Positions 61,501 through 64,000 of a stretch of 64,000 nucleotides of DNA are shown here, piece by piece. Source of the DNA: Paenibacillus pinistramenti (GTDB lineage Bacteria > Bacillota > Bacilli > Paenibacillales > Paenibacillaceae); NCBI RefSeq assembly GCF_005869875.1, contig NZ_VAWG01000001.1, positions 124,001 through 188,000 of the forward strand, given 5' to 3'. A program made the translations under genes and the position numbers. The notes beneath the pieces were generated by a model, which searched no databases, was not told the origin of the DNA, and saw nothing but the letters and a program-made list of their open reading frames with translations. Each line of letters starts with the position of its first letter. Position 1 is the first letter of the stretch.

Positions 61501-64000
61501 TTATTCTTCAAATCTTCCGTAGAAAGCGTCTCTGTATACTTCGGCCAGTTCGGTTACCAGCGGCAGTTTAGGGTTGGCAGTTGTACATTGGTCTTCGAAT
61601 GCACGGTCAGCCAGGTAGTCAACCTTCGATTCGAAATCTTTAGCATCAAAGCCCAGTGCCTGGAACGTTTCAGGGATGCCCAATTTCTTGTTCAGGTCGC
61701 GGATCGCGTTGACCAGGCTCTTCACGCCTTCTTCTGTTGTGCGTGCTGGCAGTCCCAGGATCCGTGCGATTTCAGCATAACGCTGGTCAGCTACGAAATG
61801 CGTATATTTAGGCCATGCAGTAAATTTAGTAGGTTTCTTCGCATTGTAGCGGATAACGTGCGGCATCAGGATCGCATTGGTACGGCCGTGTGCAGTGTGG
61901 TATTCACCGCCCCATTTGTGCGCCAAGCTGTGGTTGATGCCCAGGAACGCATTGGCGAACGCCATACCGGCAAGAGTCGATGCGTTGTGCATTTTTTCGC
62001 GGGCCAGTTTATCGCCGGTAAGAGCCGATTTTTCAAGATATTGGAACACCAGCTGAATCGCTTTGATTGCAAGGCCGTCTGTGTAGTCATTAGCCATTAC
62101 CGATACATACGCTTCGATTGCGTGAGTCAATACGTCCATGCCTGTATCTGCTACGGCTACTTTTGGCAGGCTGTATACAAATTCTGGGTCGATGATCGCT
62201 ACGTCTGGAGTCAGCTCATAGTCAGCCAAAGGATATTTCGTATTGCCGCCTTCTTTATTGGTAATAACGGCGAATGGTGTAACCTCCGAACCTGTACCCG
62301 AAGTTGTAGGGATCGCAACGAATTTCGCTTTTTGACCCAGGCTAGGGTATTTGTAAGTCCGTTTGCGGATATCCATGAATTTTTGTTTCAGGTTGTGGAA
62401 ATCCGTATCTGGGTATTCATAGAACAGCCACATGCCTTTCGCAGCATCCATTGGCGAACCGCCGCCCAGAGCGATGATGCAGTCAGGCTGGAATTTTTGC
62501 ATCATTTCTGTACCGCGTGCTACCGTAGTTGTCGATGGATCCGGTTCAACATCCGAGAACACTTCAATCGCAACAGGAGTTTGACGCTGACGCAGGTAAT
62601 GCTCTACTTTCTCAACATAGCCCAGTTTGACCATCATAGGGTCAGTTACGATCATTACGCGGCTGATGCCGGTCATTTTAGCCAAGTATTGAGTTGCGCC
62701 TCTTTCAAAATAGATCTTGTCAGGTACTTTAAACCACTGCATATTCACGGTACGATGGTTCACCCTTTTCACGTTGATCAGGTTCACTGCTGTTACGTTC
62801 GAAGAAGTCGAGTTGCGGCCGTAAGATCCGCAGCCCAGTGTCAGCGACGGCAGGTTGGTGTTGTAAATGTCGCCGATACCGCCTTGGGAAGATGGCTGGT
62901 TCACCAGAATCCGGCAGGTTGGCATGCGGTCAGAGAATTTTTGAATAATTTCATCGTTGTTGGAGTGAATGACCGACGAGTGGCCCATACCGCCGAATTG
63001 AACAACTTCCAGCGCACGCTCGATGCCTTGTTCAGCTGTTTTCACTTTGTAGCAGGCCAGTACCGGGCTCAATTTCTCAGCGGACAATGGGAACTTAGTT
63101 CCAACACCTTCGATTTCAGCGACCAGAATTTTGGTTCCTGCCGGTACTTGAATGCCGCACATTTCAGCGATCTTCACGGCTGGCTGACCAACGATCGACG
63201 GGTTAACTGCACATTTATCTGCAATGATGGCTCCGGCTGTCAGCTTAGCAGCTTCTTCTTTATTAACGAAGTAGCAGCCGTTAGCGATCATTTTCTTCTT
63301 CACTTGGTCAAAGATTGGCTCTTCGATGATTACCGCTTGTTCGGATGCGCAGATCATGCCGTTGTCAAATGTTTTGGACAGGATCAGGTCATTTACCGCT
63401 TGATCCAAATCAGCACTCTTCTCAATGAAGCAAGGTACGTTACCAGGGCCAACGCCGAGAGCAGGCTTGCCGCAGCTGTATGCTGCTTTAACCATTGCGG
63501 AACCGCCTGTTGCCAGGATGCAGGCCACATCAGGATGGTTCATCAAAGTGTTTGTACGGTCCATGGAAGGCTGTTCGATCCATTGGATACAATCAGCAGG
63601 TGCGCCATGCTTAACGGCTGCGTCCAGCAGGATTTGTGCGGCTTCGCGGCTGCATTCCTGTGCGGATGGGTGGAAGCCGAAGATGATCGGGTTGCGGGTC
63701 TTGATTGCGATCAGCGATTTAAAAATCGTTGTTGAAGTCGGGTTGGTTACCGGTGTAATACCCATGATGATGCCGACCGGTTCAGCGATTTTTTGGAAAT
63801 TCTCATATACGTTGTCTTCAATAACGCCTACTGTTTTATTATTCTTGATGCTGTGCCAGATGTACTCTGTCGCGAACATGTTCTTAATAATCTTATCTTC
63901 GTATACCCCGCGTCCTGTTTCTTCAACAGCTTTCTTCGCAAGGTACATGTGTTTATCGAGTCCGGCCAAAGCCATCGCCTGTACAATGTTGTCGATCTGT
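61501..64000 (-). CDS. adhE: Bifunctional acetaldehyde-CoA/alcohol dehydrogenase AdhE, 5' end outside window
   Basis: AdhE reduces acetyl-CoA to acetaldehyde and then to ethanol. The first half is an aldehyde dehydrogenase (the catalytic Cys in DNGMICASEQAVI); the second half is an iron-dependent alcohol dehydrogenase (GGGSPMDAAKGMWLF, GTGSEVTPFAVITN, TGMDVLTHAIEAYVS, NHSLAHKWGG with metal ligands). The frame runs off the edge: the codons at 63977-63999 read QIDNIVQA, which fits the AdhE N-terminus, so about 25-35 residues are missing and the first internal ATG is not the start. It is upstream of pflB and probably transcribed separately. Confidence 0.95.
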   Translation of the reverse strand, partial: QIDNIVQAMALAGLDKHMYLAKKAVEETGRGVYEDKIIKNMFATEYIWHSIKNNKTVGVIEDNVYENFQKIAEPVGIIMGITPVTNPTSTTIFKSLIAIKTRNPIIFGFHPSAQECSREAAQILLDAAVKHGAPADCIQWIEQPSMDRTNTLMNHPDVACILATGGSAMVKAAYSCGKPALGVGPGNVPCFIEKSADLDQAVNDLILSKTFDNGMICASEQAVIIEEPIFDQVKKKMIANGCYFVNKEEAAKLTAGAIIADKCAVNPSIVGQPAVKIAEMCGIQVPAGTKILVAEIEGVGTKFPLSAEKLSPVLACYKVKTAEQGIERALEVVQFGGMGHSSVIHSNNDEIIQKFSDRMPTCRILVNQPSSQGGIGDIYNTNLPSLTLGCGSYGRNSTSSNVTAVNLINVKRVNHRTVNMQWFKVPDKIYFERGATQYLAKMTGISRVMIVTDPMMVKLGYVEKVEHYLRQRQTPVAIEVFSDVEPDPSTTTVARGTEMMQKFQPDCIIALGGGSPMDAAKGMWLFYEYPDTDFHNLKQKFMDIRKRTYKYPSLGQKAKFVAIPTTSGTGSEVTPFAVITNKEGGNTKYPLADYELTPDVAIIDPEFVYSLPKVAVADTGMDVLTHAIEAYVSVMANDYTDGLAIKAIQLVFQYLEKSALTGDKLAREKMHNASTLAGMAFANAFLGINHSLAHKWGGEYHTAHGRTNAILMPHVIRYNAKKPTKFTAWPKYTHFVADQRYAEIARILGLPARTTEEGVKSLVNAIRDLNKKLGIPETFQALGFDAKDFESKVDYLADRAFEDQCTTANPKLPLVTELAEVYRDAFYGRFEE

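Noticed and set aside
61588-63735. 715-residue open frame opposite adhE
   Set aside because: It mirrors the codons of adhE on the other strand and has no recognisable domain.

Overview
The window reads as a chromosomal stretch of a spore-forming, Gram-positive Bacillales bacterium, most likely Paenibacillus or a close relative. The evidence is the conserved order recN-spoIVB-spo0A, a complete spoIIIAA-AH operon next to efp/lysC/accBC/nusB/folD/xseAB/ispA/dxs/tlyA/argR, spore photoproduct lyase, strong AGGAGG ribosome-binding sites with many GTG/TTG starts, and several secreted proteins with copper-amine-oxidase-N-like repeats, which are typical of Paenibacillus. Base composition is about half G+C and looks even. 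I see no prophage, insertion sequence with a transposase, CRISPR array, tRNA or rRNA. Almost all genes are on the minus strand.

Region 1 (1-7.5 kb): the end of an unrecognised plus-strand gene, an M20 peptidase (PepT-like), a Prli42-like micro-membrane protein, and a branched-chain 2-oxoacid dehydrogenase operon (small coiled-coil ORF, lpdV, bkdAA, bkdAB, bkdB) preceded by a sigma-54-like -24/-12 element. Region 2 (7.5-24 kb): a zinc-ribbon protein, spo0A with three 0A boxes, spoIVB, recN, argR, a membrane-anchored unknown, tlyA, dxs, ispA, xseB, xseA, folD, nusB, DUF2273, amaP, yqhY (Asp23), accC and accB. Region 3 (24-39.7 kb): spoIIIAH to spoIIIAA under a sigma-E-like promoter, yqhV, lysC, efp, an Xaa-Pro peptidase, aroQ, yqhR, yqhQ, a yqhP-position gene, a patatin-like lipase, a secreted GHL10-type glycosidase and mntR.

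Region 4 (39.9-49 kb): splB, a CcdA-like thiol-redox membrane protein with a repeat-built N-terminus, a secreted copper-amine-oxidase-N protein, metS behind a T-box, yidD, zur, and a large secreted PKD-like/copper-amine-oxidase-N protein. Region 5 (49-58 kb): a carbohydrate-uptake cluster transcribed as lipoprotein, permease, permease, YesM-like kinase, YesN-like regulator, NagZ hexosaminidase. Region 6 (58-64 kb): anaerobic fermentation genes pflA, pflB and adhE (5' end outside the window), with a Rex operator and tandem CRP/Fnr boxes in the adhE-pflB gap.

No wholly new multi-gene system is evident; most genes belong to known families. The best leads are regulatory and structural: a class II Fnr/CRP promoter (box at -41.5, second box at -62.5) plus a Rex site before pflB; the sigma-54-like promoter of the bkd operon; a roughly 220-bp inverted-repeat element before the 784-aa secreted protein; several in-frame tandem repeats (CcdA N-terminus, YesN linker); a non-riboswitch hairpin before lysC; and small unrecognised genes next to spo0A and argR. 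All coordinates of starts, promoters and hairpins were read by eye.
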